From Azotobacter beijerinckii (GTDB lineage Bacteria > Pseudomonadota > Gammaproteobacteria > Pseudomonadales > Pseudomonadaceae): DNA of 64,000 nt. The DNA lies in NCBI RefSeq assembly GCF_900110885.1, contig NZ_FOFJ01000010.1, positions 56,042 to 120,041 of the forward strand, given 5' to 3'. The notes under the pieces were generated by a model. That model was not told the DNA's origin. It was given only the letters and a program-made list of their open reading frames with translations, and searched no databases. The position numbers and the translations under genes are program-made. Every line of letters begins with the position of its first letter. Position 1 is the first letter of the stretch. This document shows, piece by piece, positions 1 to 9,436 of the stretch.

Positions 1-1
1 C

Positions 2-655
2 GCCGCCGCCGGCCGGGACCACCGCGACTTCCTGCTGGAGCTGCTCGGGCCGGCGCGCCGGATCGATCCGCACAGCCTGGGCGATGCCTGGAACCACGGC
101 GAATCGCCGACGCTGTATCCCATCGATACCGGCCGCCTGCGCGCGGTGGTCGAGGAGGCGACCCGCCAGGCCGGTTGGGGTAAGGAACTGCCCAGGGGGC
201 GCGGGCTGGGACTGGCGGTGCACTACAGCTTCGTCACCTACGTCGCCGTGGTGCTCGACGTGGAGGTCGGGGACGACGGCACTCTCGTCGTGCACCGGGC
301 GGACATGGCGGTCGACTGCGGCCCGCAGATCAACCCCGAGCGCATCCGTTCGCAGATGGAGGGCGCCTGCGTGATGGGGCTCGGCAACACCGTGGTCAGC
401 GAGATCAGCTTCAAGGACGGCCGGGTGCAGCAGAGCAACCTGCACGACTACCAGGTGGCCCGCCTGCCGCTGGCGCCGAAGGCCATCGCCGTGCATCCGG
501 TCATTCCGGCCGGCGAGGTGCCGCTCGGCGGGGTCGGAGAGCCGGGCGTGCCGCCGGTCGGTCCGGCGCTGGCCAACGCCGTCTTCGCCGCTACCGGCAA
601 GCGCATCCGCGAGCTGCCGATCCGCGACCAGCTCAAAGGCTGGCGGGAGGCCTGA
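2..655 (+). CDS. Molybdenum hydroxylase large subunit, IorB type (5'-partial)
   Basis: This is the C-terminal 217 residues of a molybdopterin-binding aldehyde/isoquinoline oxidoreductase large subunit; the start lies outside the window. The tail carries the family's late motifs, including DMAVDCGPQINPERI, the alternating G-rich stretch LGGVGEPGVPPVGPALANA and the end block ATGKRIRELPI. Such subunits bind the molybdenum-cytosine-dinucleotide cofactor and hydroxylate N-heterocycles or aldehydes, usually in the periplasm with a small [2Fe-2S] partner. The stop overlaps the start of the following XdhC gene (TGATG), so the two are translationally coupled. A second, near-complete copy of this gene type lies at 61567-63814. 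The substrate cannot be told from this fragment. Confidence 0.85.
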   Translation, partial: AAAGRDHRDFLLELLGPARRIDPHSLGDAWNHGESPTLYPIDTGRLRAVVEEATRQAGWGKELPRGRGLGLAVHYSFVTYVAVVLDVEVGDDGTLVVHRADMAVDCGPQINPERIRSQMEGACVMGLGNTVVSEISFKDGRVQQSNLHDYQVARLPLAPKAIAVHPVIPAGEVPLGGVGEPGVPPVGPALANAVFAATGKRIRELPIRDQLKGWREA

Positions 656-1644
656 TGGACAGCGCCGACCTGAATGTCCTGCGCAGCGTGCTGGCCTGGC
701 GGCAGGCCGGCCAGCGCGTGCTGCTCTATACGGTGGTGCAGACCTGGGGCAGCGCGCCCCGGCCGCCCGGCGCCATGCTCGCCCTGCGCGGCGACGGCGT
801 GCCGGTCGGCTCGGTGTCCGGCGGCTGCATCGAGGACGATCTGATCGAGCGGCTGCGCGACGGACGCAGCATGCCGGGCCGGCCGGTGTCCCTGGTGACC
901 TACGGGGTGACCCGCGAGGAGGCGGCGCGCTTCGGCCTGCCGTGCGGCGGCACCCTGCGCCTGACCGAGGAGGAGGTGCTGGAGACCGCGTGGGTCGAGG
1001 CGCTGCTGGCGCGCTGCGAGAACCACGAGCTGGTCGCCCGCGAGCTGGATCTGGCCACCGGCGCGGTCAGTCTGCACGCGGCCAGCCGCGGCGATGCCCT
1101 GAGTTTCGACGGGCAGCGCCTGCGCGCCGTCTACGGGCCGCGCTGGCGCCTGTTGCTGATCGGCGCGGGGCAGCTGTCGCGCTATGTCAGCGAGATGGCG
1201 CGGATGCTCGACTTCGAGGTGCTGATCTGCGATCCGCGCGAGGAGTTCGCCTTCGGCTGGGAGGACGGCAGCGCCCGCTTCGTGCCCGGCATGCCGGACG
1301 ACGCGGTGCTGGCCATCGCGCCGGACGAGCGCACCGCCATCGTCGCGCTGACCCACGATCCGCGCCTCGACGACATGGCGCTGCTCACCGCGCTGCAATC
1401 GCGCGCCTTCTACGTCGGCGCCCTCGGCTCGCGGGTCAACAGCGCCAAGCGCCGCGAGCGCCTGGCCTTTCTCGGCCTGGCCGCCAGCGACATCGCGCGT
1501 CTGCACGGCCCGATTGGCCTGCCGATCGGCAGCCGGGTGCCGGCGGAGATCGCCCTGTCGTTGCTCGCCGAGATCGTCGCGCTGAAGAATGGCGTCGCTA
1601 GTATCAGCCGGCCGGCCCGTCAGGCCAGCGGGCAGCCGGCGTGA
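655..1644 (+). CDS. XdhC/CoxI-family molybdenum cofactor insertion protein
   Basis: 329 residues with both XdhC halves. The N-terminal CoxI-like part has the VQTWGSAPRPPGAML and SVSGGCIEDDLIERL motifs. The C-terminal Rossmann-like part has LLIGAGQLSRYVSEMA, the IVALTHDPRLDDMALLTAL block and YVGALGSRVNSAKRRERL. XdhC proteins receive the molybdenum cofactor, help sulfurate it and load it into their cognate hydroxylase. The gene overlaps the large-subunit stop by one base and its own stop overlaps the GTG of the next gene, so the three form one coupled operon. A paralogue serves the second hydroxylase locus at 59595-60575. Confidence 0.9.
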   Translation: MDSADLNVLRSVLAWRQAGQRVLLYTVVQTWGSAPRPPGAMLALRGDGVPVGSVSGGCIEDDLIERLRDGRSMPGRPVSLVTYGVTREEAARFGLPCGGTLRLTEEEVLETAWVEALLARCENHELVARELDLATGAVSLHAASRGDALSFDGQRLRAVYGPRWRLLLIGAGQLSRYVSEMARMLDFEVLICDPREEFAFGWEDGSARFVPGMPDDAVLAIAPDERTAIVALTHDPRLDDMALLTALQSRAFYVGALGSRVNSAKRRERLAFLGLAASDIARLHGPIGLPIGSRVPAEIALSLLAEIVALKNGVASISRPARQASGQPA

Positions 1645-2246
1645 GTAGCGATTTCTGTGCCGTGCTCTTGGCGGCGGGGCAGGGGAGTCGCTACCGCGCG
1701 GTTGCCGGGGCGAGCGAGGACAAGCTGCTGGCGCGCTGTCGCGGCCGCGACGGCAGCGAGCGCGCCGTGCTGGAGCATGCGCTGCTGGCGCTGCGGGCGA
1801 ATCTCGAGCGGGTGCTGCTGGTGACCCGTCCCGGCAACGGCGGGGCGATGGCCCTCGGCGAGGCACACGGCTGCGAAGTTCTGACCCTGGACTCGGCGGG
1901 GATGGGCGAGAGCATCGCTGCGGCGGTGATGCGGACAGCGGACTGTGCGGGCTGGCTGATCGCCTTGGGCGACATGCCGTTCATCCTGCCGGCGACCGTC
2001 GGGTGCGTGTTGCGGGCACTGGAGGAGCATCCGCTGGTGGTGCCCACCTGGCAGGGGCGGTACGGTCATCCGGTCGGCTTCGGCAGGGGCTGCCGGGCGG
2101 CGTTGGCGTCCCTGGACGGCGACAGAGGGGCGAAGCGCTTGCTGCGCGAGGGGCGGGCGCACGAGCTGGCGGTCGGCGACCGCGGTGTGCTGTGGGATGT
2201 CGATACGCCGGCAGCGCTGGGCTTCGAGGGCGCGGCGACCGGCTGA
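1641..2246 (+). CDS. MobA/MocA-like nucleotidyltransferase
   Basis: 201 residues starting with GTG inside the xdhC stop (GTGA overlap). The N-terminus has the nucleotidyltransferase signature VLLAAGQGSRY at residues 8-18, followed by the conserved DKLL lysine region and the GDMPF block near residue 113, which in MocA-type enzymes binds metal and nucleotide. MocA adds CMP to molybdopterin to give the MCD form needed by xanthine-dehydrogenase-family hydroxylases, which fits its position behind the hydroxylase and xdhC. MobA (GMP transfer) is the alternative, but the genomic partner argues for CTP. The glycine usually following GSRM in the signature is not conserved here. Confidence 0.8.
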   Translation: MSSDFCAVLLAAGQGSRYRAVAGASEDKLLARCRGRDGSERAVLEHALLALRANLERVLLVTRPGNGGAMALGEAHGCEVLTLDSAGMGESIAAAVMRTADCAGWLIALGDMPFILPATVGCVLRALEEHPLVVPTWQGRYGHPVGFGRGCRAALASLDGDRGAKRLLREGRAHELAVGDRGVLWDVDTPAALGFEGAATG

Positions 2247-2272
2247 GCCAGTCCCGGCCGCGGCTGGCTCAG
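2243..2272. terminator. Bidirectional terminator-like hairpin
   Basis: A 9-bp perfect inverted repeat (CTGAGCCAG at 2243-2251 and CTGGCTCAG at 2264-2272) sits exactly between two convergent genes. Its arms overlap both stop codons. There is no clear T-tract. Confidence 0.55.
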
Positions 2273-2883
2273 TACTGCGCCTCGTCCCGTGGTCCCCAGC
2301 TCAGTCGGCGAATGAGGCAGTTCGGGGCCTTGGTGTGCCCGGCGCAGCTCGAAACCACCGTCTGTACAGGCTGGCGCTTGGTCTTGCTCCAGACCCAGGG
2401 CGGCACTATGTCCTTCTTGGGCATGGCCCAGAGTCCTCGGCGCTCCCGCTTGGCCTCGGCCTCGACGGGCAGCAGGTGGGCTGGCGGAGGGTCCTGGTCA
2501 TGGTCAACCCAGGCCGCGCCATGTCGGACCATCTCGCGATTGATGTCCAGCCCGTCGATGAGCATCCTGGCGACGCTGCGTCCGGCCAGGTCACGGGCCT
2601 GTACCTTCAGGGTGGCGCGCTTGCCGAGTGCCAGGGCGGAGAGCATTTTCCTGGCTTTGTCGCTGTAGGGCTGGCTGGGTTCCGGAGCGTCGATGTCGGC
2701 CAGGCGGACGTGGATCTGCCAATTGTCGGACGTGAGCAGGCTGAGGGTGTCACCATCGAGGATATCGATCACCTGGCCGGCAATTTCTTCTGCCCGAACC
2801 TGGCCGTTGCCCAGTAACAGCAGCACCGAAAGCAGGCTACCCCGGACGGCCGCCGGCTTCGCGAATGAGGTGCGATAAATCAT
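2269..2883 (-). CDS. Secreted thermonuclease (SNase) family protein
   Basis: 204 residues. I chose the ATG at 2883 because an excellent AAGGAGG ribosome site lies 7 bases upstream; an earlier in-frame ATG at 2913 lacks one. An N-terminal hydrophobic segment (GSLLSVLLLLGNGQVRA) looks like a signal peptide cleaved at an AXA-like site. The SNase core follows: GQVIDILDGDTLSLL, IHVRLADIDAPE and GLDINREMVRHGAAWV, which carry the Asp and Arg residues of the staphylococcal nuclease active site. The usual glutamate after DAPE is replaced by the Q-x-Y-S form common in bacterial homologues. It probably degrades nucleic acid in the periplasm or outside the cell. The C-terminal extension after the core holds two cysteines that could form a disulfide. 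Confidence 0.85.
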   Translation of the reverse strand: MIYRTSFAKPAAVRGSLLSVLLLLGNGQVRAEEIAGQVIDILDGDTLSLLTSDNWQIHVRLADIDAPEPSQPYSDKARKMLSALALGKRATLKVQARDLAGRSVARMLIDGLDINREMVRHGAAWVDHDQDPPPAHLLPVEAEAKRERRGLWAMPKKDIVPPWVWSKTKRQPVQTVVSSCAGHTKAPNCLIRRLSWGPRDEAQY

Positions 2884-3173
2884 GTGGTCGCCTCCTTGCG
2901 TGGGGTTCACCATGCCCCTGTGATGCGAGTGCTCCTGTCCATGACAGCCGGACGGCTGAAATCATGAACCAGATCACGTGCGGGCAGGATGCTAGCCAAT
3001 GGCTTCGGCAATGGCAATCGCTATCTATACAAGGGACAACCTGTAAAGCAAATGCATGTTAAGCCTGGAAAAGTTTTCAATGGGTTGCGGAGTGGCACTA
3101 TTGTCCGTGTGGCCTTTCCGGAACATCTTGGCACATTGATGATTCGCCATTGCGGCGAAGGGGAGAGTTGAAT
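2884..3173. other. Intergenic region between divergent genes
   Basis: About 290 bases separate the leftward nuclease gene from the rightward phnN. It is more AT-rich than its neighbours (about 3000-3110). Promoters must lie here, but I see no convincing -35/-10 pair or ANR box. A TGGCAC near 3092 has no matching sigma-54 -12 element. Confidence 0.4.
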
Positions 3174-3734
3174 ATGCACAGCCGGCTGTTCTACCTGATG
3201 GGGCCATCGGGTGCCGGAAAGGATTCCCTGCTGCTCCGCTGTCGCGAACGGCTCTGCGAGCGCTCCTGCCTGATCGCCTCGCGCTATATCACTCGTCCGC
3301 CCGAGCTGCAGGGGGAGAACCACCTGTGGCTGAGCGAGGCCGAGTTCCTCCAGCGGCTGCAACTCGGCGCCTTTGCCCTGCACTGGAGCGCCAACGGTTA
3401 CCGCTACGGTATCGGCCTGGAGATCGACCGCTGGCTGGAGCTCGGGCTGGACGTGCTGGTCAACGGCTCGCGCGCCCATCTGGAGCAGGCCCGGGCGCGC
3501 TATGGCGAGCGCCTGGTGCCGCTGCTGCTGCAGGTCGATCCGGGGTTGCTGCAGCAGCGGCTGAACGCCCGCGGCCGGGAGACCCAGGAGGAGATCGCTG
3601 CGCGGGTCGAGCGGGCCCGCCTGCTGTCGGCGGAGCTTCCGGCGGATGCCATCGTCATCGACAACAGCGGGGAGCTGGAGGCGGCGCTCGGGCAGCTTCT
3701 CCAGGCCGTACAACGGAGCTATCTACCGGTGTAG
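3174..3734 (+). CDS. phnN: Ribose 1,5-bisphosphate phosphokinase PhnN
   Basis: 186 residues. The ATG at 3174 has GGGGAG upstream and starts directly before the P-loop. The Walker A motif GPSGAGKDSLL spans residues 10-20, with the aspartate after GK that separates PhnN from ordinary guanylate kinases. ASRYITRPPE resembles the guanylate-kinase-fold substrate loop. The enzyme phosphorylates ribose 1,5-bisphosphate to PRPP. In many bacteria it lies in C-P lyase operons, but no other phn gene is seen here. Two phosphoribosyltransferases nearby (8760-9434 and 10113-10664) use PRPP, so a role supplying PRPP to the stress cluster is possible; that is inference. Confidence 0.85.
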   Translation: MHSRLFYLMGPSGAGKDSLLLRCRERLCERSCLIASRYITRPPELQGENHLWLSEAEFLQRLQLGAFALHWSANGYRYGIGLEIDRWLELGLDVLVNGSRAHLEQARARYGERLVPLLLQVDPGLLQQRLNARGRETQEEIAARVERARLLSAELPADAIVIDNSGELEAALGQLLQAVQRSYLPV

Positions 3735-3815
3735 CGCGGGTTCTGGCGCCCTCCGGCATTTCGCGGCAGGCCTACTAATATGAAACCGTGGCCTGCTCCC
3801 CCGGAGGGATTTTCC

Positions 3816-4754
3816 ATGAGCCAGTTTCAACGCCTGTTTCTGGTCGTCACGCCAGACATGTGCCGAACCCCGGCGTTCGAGCGTGCCGTCGCCCTGGCCA
3901 GGGTCAGCGGCACGCCTCTGCACATGGCTTTGTTCACCCATGTGGAAACCCTGGCGGCGGTCGGCCGGATCAACCCGGATGGGATGAAGCAGGCCGTGGA
4001 CAGCTATCTGGCCGGCCATCGCGAGTGGCTGGAGGAGGAAGCCTCGATCCTGCGCAGCCAGGGGCTGGAAGTGACCACCGAGGTGGTCTGGACCAAGCAT
4101 CCGGCAGAGGAAATCATCGATCATGTGCGGCAGATGCCGGCCGGTATGTTGATCAAGGACGTGCGACCGGAGTCAGCGGTCATGCGGGCCTTCGTCACGC
4201 CGCTGGACTGGCAACTGCTACGCCGCTGCCCGGTGCCGCTCCACCTGGTGACCGATGCGCACAACCCGGTGCCGCTCAAGGTGGCGGCGGCGGTCGACCC
4301 CTTCGTGCATGCCGACGGGGCCAGCGAGTTCAACGATCGGATCGTTCGTGCGGCAGAGGGGCTCGCCATGCTGTGCCGCGCCGAACTTCATCTGCTGCAT
4401 GCCTGTAACGCCACGGCCGAGCATTTCGGCAGCAGCCTGATTCGCCTGCCCTGGTTGGAGGGGCTGCAGAAGCGGATGAGGACGGGGGCCGAGGAGGTAT
4501 TCACGATCCTCGCCAACCGCCATGGCGTACCGCCGAAGCAGCGCCATTTCCTGCTCGGCCCGCCGGTCCCGACCCTTACCGATTACGCCGTCCGCAGCGA
4601 GATCGACGTGGTGGTGCTGGGCAGCAGCCTGCGCAAGTCGTTCGAGCACGAGATTCTCGGCAGTACCAGCGAGGCGCTGCTCTATCGTCTGCCCTGCAGC
4701 GTGCTGGTGGTTCATCCGGAGGGCGTCTGCGACCCCGAACACCACAGGAGATGA
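3816..4754 (+). CDS. Tandem universal stress protein (UspE-like)
   Basis: 312 residues made of two Usp domains (about 1-150 and 155-310). The start at 3816 is preceded by CGGAGGGATTTTCC, a good ribosome site. The second domain keeps the ATP-binding pattern G-2x-G-9x-G(S/T) in VVLGSSLRKSFEHEILGST. The first domain has the less canonical VLI/DVRPESAVMRAF form and may not bind nucleotide. Usp proteins are cytoplasmic, often ATP-binding, and raised by starvation, low oxygen or redox stress. The stop lies three bases before the groEL start, so the two are co-transcribed. Confidence 0.88.
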   Translation: MSQFQRLFLVVTPDMCRTPAFERAVALARVSGTPLHMALFTHVETLAAVGRINPDGMKQAVDSYLAGHREWLEEEASILRSQGLEVTTEVVWTKHPAEEIIDHVRQMPAGMLIKDVRPESAVMRAFVTPLDWQLLRRCPVPLHLVTDAHNPVPLKVAAAVDPFVHADGASEFNDRIVRAAEGLAMLCRAELHLLHACNATAEHFGSSLIRLPWLEGLQKRMRTGAEEVFTILANRHGVPPKQRHFLLGPPVPTLTDYAVRSEIDVVVLGSSLRKSFEHEILGSTSEALLYRLPCSVLVVHPEGVCDPEHHRR

Positions 4755-4757
4755 GAG

Positions 4758-6371
<1,614 letters not shown>

Positions 6372-6411
6372 GGCGGGTGATGCACTGGGCGTTTGGGGGA
6401 GGAGATGAATG

Positions 6412-6444
6412 AGTGGGAGCGGCCTTGGCGGCCGCATCCACTTC
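6412..6444. terminator. Hairpin between convergent groEL and hsp20
   Basis: GCGGCC and GGCCGC form a 6-bp stem around a TTGGC loop, extended outward by GTGG/CCAC with an internal mismatch. The position between two convergent genes suits a bidirectional terminator. Confidence 0.5.
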
Positions 6445-6478
6445 ATGCGGGCTGGATCGCGGCCCGGGGTCCGGTCGA

Positions 6479-7030
6479 TCAATGAGTCGTCGGCTTGATG
6501 TCGATGACCTTCTCCGGCTTCTGCGCTTCGGGCTTCTTGGGCAGGGTGATGGTTAGCACGCCCCTGTCGAAGCGAGCCTCGATCTTGTCGGCATCGACCG
6601 TCTCGGGCAGGGCGAAACTGCGCTGGAAGGAGCCGTAGCTGCGTTCGGAGATGTAGTAGCCCTTGCTCTTTTCCTCGTGCTCGCTCTTCTTCTCGCCTTT
6701 GAGCATCAGGTTGCCGTTGGAGAGCTTGAGTTCGATGTTGTGCTCGTCCATGCCGGGCAGTTCGGCGGTGATGAGAATGGCCTTGTCCTGTTCGACGATG
6801 TCTACCGCAGGCATGCCGGCCATTTCTGCGGCGCCTCGGGCAAAGGGCTCCATCTCGAAGCCGCTGCGGCCCATCGGCCAGAACGGCGACATGCGGTCGA
6901 AGTCCTCCAGCAGGTGGTCGATCTGCCGGCGCAGGTTGCTCAGCGGGCGCCAAGGATCGCCGGAAGCGGCACTGGGCTGGCGGGACTGCTGTTCCTTGCT
7001 GACGGGAACATTCCGATCTGCTTGAGCCAT
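6479..7030 (-). CDS. Hsp20/alpha-crystallin small heat-shock protein
   Basis: 183 residues from the ATG at 7030, which has GGAGGAAACAATC in front; an upstream in-frame ATG at 7078 has no such site. The N-terminal arm of about 70 residues contains the PWRPLSNLRRQIDHLLEDF helix. The alpha-crystallin domain follows, with VDIVEQDKAILITAELPGM and the conserved ERSYGSFQRSFALPE and FDRGVLTITLPK motifs. The last is the strand that carries the family's G-x-L signature. Small heat-shock proteins hold unfolding proteins as ATP-independent oligomers and pass them to chaperonins, here plausibly the convergent GroEL. The C-terminal IDIKPTTH contains an I-x-I-like anchor. Confidence 0.93.
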   Translation of the reverse strand: MAQADRNVPVSKEQQSRQPSAASGDPWRPLSNLRRQIDHLLEDFDRMSPFWPMGRSGFEMEPFARGAAEMAGMPAVDIVEQDKAILITAELPGMDEHNIELKLSNGNLMLKGEKKSEHEEKSKGYYISERSYGSFQRSFALPETVDADKIEARFDRGVLTITLPKKPEAQKPEKVIDIKPTTH

Positions 7031-7062
7031 GATTGTTTCCTCCGCGTGGATGATGAAAAAAG

Positions 7063-7091
7063 TACAAACGTTCCACACGCTCCACAGTCAA
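7063..7091 (-). promoter_or_regulatory. Possible promoter of the hsp20 gene
   Basis: On the minus strand TTGACT (7086-7091) and TTTGTA (7063-7068) are 17 bases apart, about 35 bases upstream of the start codon. The -35 is good and the -10 weak. No clear sigma-32 CCCCAT element is seen. Confidence 0.35.
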
Positions 7092-7311
7092 GCACATGCC
7101 CGGGCGAATTCTATTTCCTACCCCGGGCAGGCGACGAAATGCCGGACAGTGCTCTCTAGGGAAAGGATATTCTTGGCATGCCTGCTGGCGGACGGCCGTG
7201 CTCGCCTGCTCGGGTGCCACTTGCGCCAGCACTCGTGGCGATCGCCCGCCTGGTCGTTTCCGTGCCCGCCGGCGGCGGCAGGCATCGGTTCATGCAGAGG
7301 ATTGGATAATC

Positions 7312-8136
7312 ATGGTCAGCCTGGTTCCGCGGCGCATGCAGTTGCTCGAGTTCCATGACGAGGGTGAGATAGCCCGGCATTTCAGCTTCGCCCTCGAGTC
7401 GCCACGGCCCGGCGATCAGGCCGTCATGCCCGGCCAGTTCTTCATGCTGACGGTGCCGGGCGTGGGCGAGGTGCCCTTCACCTACCTCAGCCCGCCGGAC
7501 TGGCAGGGGCGTTTCTCTGCGTTGATCCGCGCGGAGGGCGCGGTGAGTTCGGCCCTGTTCGAGCTGAAGCCGGGTGCCAGGCTGGGCTATCGTGGCTCCT
7601 TTGGGACCGGCTGGCCAGAGCTGTGGAGCGCCCGGCGAGTCTTGGCGGTCGCCGGTGGCAGCGGTCTGGCGGCCATGGCCGGGCTGATCGAAGCGCTACT
7701 TCGGGGCGGTCGGCAGGATGCCCTGACGCTCGTCTACGGAGCGCGCAGCCGCGTCCATCAGGTTTTGCCCCGGGAGCGCGAGCAGTGGCGGGGTAGTCTG
7801 GAACTCGTCGAAACGCTCGAGCGGGCGGAGGACGGACGCCCCGGTTGCACGCCGCTCGAACCGTTGCCGGCGTTGTTCGCCAGTCTGGCCCCGGAGGCCG
7901 TGCTCTGCTGCGGCCCTGAGCCGATGATGCGGAATGTCGCCGAGCTCTGCCTGGCCCACAACGTGCCGGTGACGGGTATCTGGCTGTCCATGGAGCGGCG
8001 TCTGGAGTGCGGCATGGGGCGCTGCGGGCATTGCTATGTCGGACGCAGCTCGGCCTGTCAGGAGGGGCCGGTCTATCGCTACGACCGCTACCTCGACCTG
8101 CTCGCCGAGGATGAGGAGGTGCGCCGGCCCTGCTGA
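7312..8136 (+). CDS. FAD/NAD-binding reductase with C-terminal [2Fe-2S] cysteines (PyrK/HydG-like)
   Basis: 274 residues; the ATG at 7312 is preceded by GAGGATTGGATAATC. The N-terminal part is a ferredoxin-reductase-type flavin domain (MPGQFFMLTVPGVGEVPFTYLS), the middle an NAD-binding domain (RVLAVAGGSGLAAMAGLIEAL and VLCCGPEPMM). The tail has four cysteines at 233, 238, 241 and 249 in the pattern C-4x-C-2x-C-7x-C, as in PyrK and the gamma subunits of sulfhydrogenases. Such proteins pass electrons between NAD(P)H and a partner oxidoreductase. No partner subunit is encoded next to it, so its acceptor is unknown. The 280-base leader region before it shows no further gene. Confidence 0.8.
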   Translation: MVSLVPRRMQLLEFHDEGEIARHFSFALESPRPGDQAVMPGQFFMLTVPGVGEVPFTYLSPPDWQGRFSALIRAEGAVSSALFELKPGARLGYRGSFGTGWPELWSARRVLAVAGGSGLAAMAGLIEALLRGGRQDALTLVYGARSRVHQVLPREREQWRGSLELVETLERAEDGRPGCTPLEPLPALFASLAPEAVLCCGPEPMMRNVAELCLAHNVPVTGIWLSMERRLECGMGRCGHCYVGRSSACQEGPVYRYDRYLDLLAEDEEVRRPC

Positions 8137-8151
8137 ACCGGCGCCGGTCCT

Positions 8152-8643
8152 TCAGTTGCGTTCCCAGCGGATTCTCACCAGCGTCTGGTCGTCGCTGTAC
8201 TTGTAGTCGGCATGTCCCTTGTAGGCCGCTTCCAGCGCATGTCCCAGGCGGTTCGCCAGGTGCATGCCGGTGGTTGTCACCACCAGGCCCTCGGGGTCGT
8301 CGCCGATGGTCATCAGTCGCTCGAGGGGATGTTCCTGCTTCTCCAGTGCCTCGGTGTTGCGCAGCAGGTTACAGATCTCGTCACTGTGCTCTTTGACGAA
8401 GTGGCCGGCCAAGGTCAGGTTGCCGGCCGGAGCCTTGTCGGCGATGCGCCGGCAGGCGGGGCAGGCGGTCCGCTCGGCATGTTCGGTGTCGTCCAGCTCT
8501 TGCCAGGACCAGCGGCCGGCCTGGTAGGAAACCCCGCATTCCGGGCAGAACGCATCGCCGTGAGCATGCCAGTGCCGGAGATAGGGGTCGTGAATCTCTG
8601 GCTTGAACAGTTGGTCGCGCTGACTCTGACGTTGCTTGTCCAT
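8152..8643 (-). CDS. BCAM0308 family zinc-ribbon protein
   Basis: 163 residues from ATG 8643 (GAGGTG upstream). Two CxxC pairs, FCPECGVSY and CPACRRIAD, suggest a zinc ribbon. The following PAGNLTLAGHFVKEHSDEICNLL, HPLERLM and VVTTTGMHLANRLGHALEAAY blocks match the conserved pattern I recall for the BCAM0308 family. In Burkholderia cenocepacia the name-giving gene lies in the low-oxygen-activated (lxa) locus with universal stress proteins and small heat-shock proteins, much like the neighbours here. Its molecular function is not known. Its fold may be related to the N-terminal zinc region of NMD3, so an RNA or ribosome role has been suggested by analogy only. Confidence 0.8.
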   Translation of the reverse strand: MDKQRQSQRDQLFKPEIHDPYLRHWHAHGDAFCPECGVSYQAGRWSWQELDDTEHAERTACPACRRIADKAPAGNLTLAGHFVKEHSDEICNLLRNTEALEKQEHPLERLMTIGDDPEGLVVTTTGMHLANRLGHALEAAYKGHADYKYSDDQTLVRIRWERN

Positions 8644-8759
8644 GACGGCACCTCGCTGCATGGGGAGTTCGGCTATCCGTCGCGATTTCCGGCTGTCCGT
8701 CCCTGACGCGGATTTATTGGGCCAGACTCAAAGCATAGAAGTGCAGCGGAGCCATGCAA

Positions 8760-9434
8760 ATGAAGCCGAACATTCCCTTTCCCGATCGTGCCCGGGCCGG
8801 TCGGGGCTTGGCCGAACAGCTGGCATCGGAAGGCTCCTGGAGGGATGCCCTGGTGCTGGCCCTGCCGCGTGGCGGAGTGCCGGTAGCCTACGAGGTGGCC
8901 AGCTGCCTGGGGCTGGAGCTGGACATCCTGGTAGTACGCAAGCTCGGCCTGCCGGGCAATCCTGAGCTGGCGATGGGCGCCATCGCCAGCGGCGGGGTGC
9001 GGGTGCTGAACGAGGACGTCGTTCATTACGCTCATGTGCCGCAGGCGACCATCGATCTTGTCGCCGAGCGGGAAACCCTGGAGCTCGAGCGTCGCGAGCG
9101 CGTCTATCGCGGGGAGCGGCCGCTGCCGTCGCTGCAGGGGCGGCCGGTGATCCTGATCGACGACGGCCTGGCGACCGGCGCCACCATGCGCGCAGCCATC
9201 GAGGCGGCGAAGAGGCTGGGGGCGGAGAGCACGATCGTCGCCGTGCCCGTCGGTGCGCCGGAAACAGTCGGTCAGCTACGCCGGCTGGCAGATCGGGTAA
9301 TCTGCCTGCACACGCCGCAGGAGCTCTGTGCGATCGGCTACTGGTACCGCGATTTCAACCAGGTTTCCGACGCTGAAGTGCAGGAGCTGCTGCAGCGGGC
9401 ATGGTCAGAAAAAAGAAAAAATGGAGAAAGGTGA
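8760..9434 (+). CDS. PRPP-binding phosphoribosyltransferase
   Basis: 224 residues. I prefer the ATG at 8760 over that at 8754, because GGAG lies 8 bases before the former and only 2 before the latter. The type I phosphoribosyltransferase PRPP loop VILIDDGLATGATM covers residues 130-143, and the N-terminus has the LPRGGVPVAYEVA block. This subgroup is common in stress clusters and often fused or adjacent to a dienelactone-hydrolase-like protein, as here (the next gene starts 2 bases downstream). The base or other acceptor is unknown. Confidence 0.85.
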   Translation: MKPNIPFPDRARAGRGLAEQLASEGSWRDALVLALPRGGVPVAYEVASCLGLELDILVVRKLGLPGNPELAMGAIASGGVRVLNEDVVHYAHVPQATIDLVAERETLELERRERVYRGERPLPSLQGRPVILIDDGLATGATMRAAIEAAKRLGAESTIVAVPVGAPETVGQLRRLADRVICLHTPQELCAIGYWYRDFNQVSDAEVQELLQRAWSEKRKNGER

Positions 9435-9436
9435 GC

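Noticed and set aside
3085..3140. Possible sigma-54 promoters (TGGCAC, TTGGCAC) before phnN.
   Set aside because: No GC dinucleotide or TTGC element at the required -12 distance.
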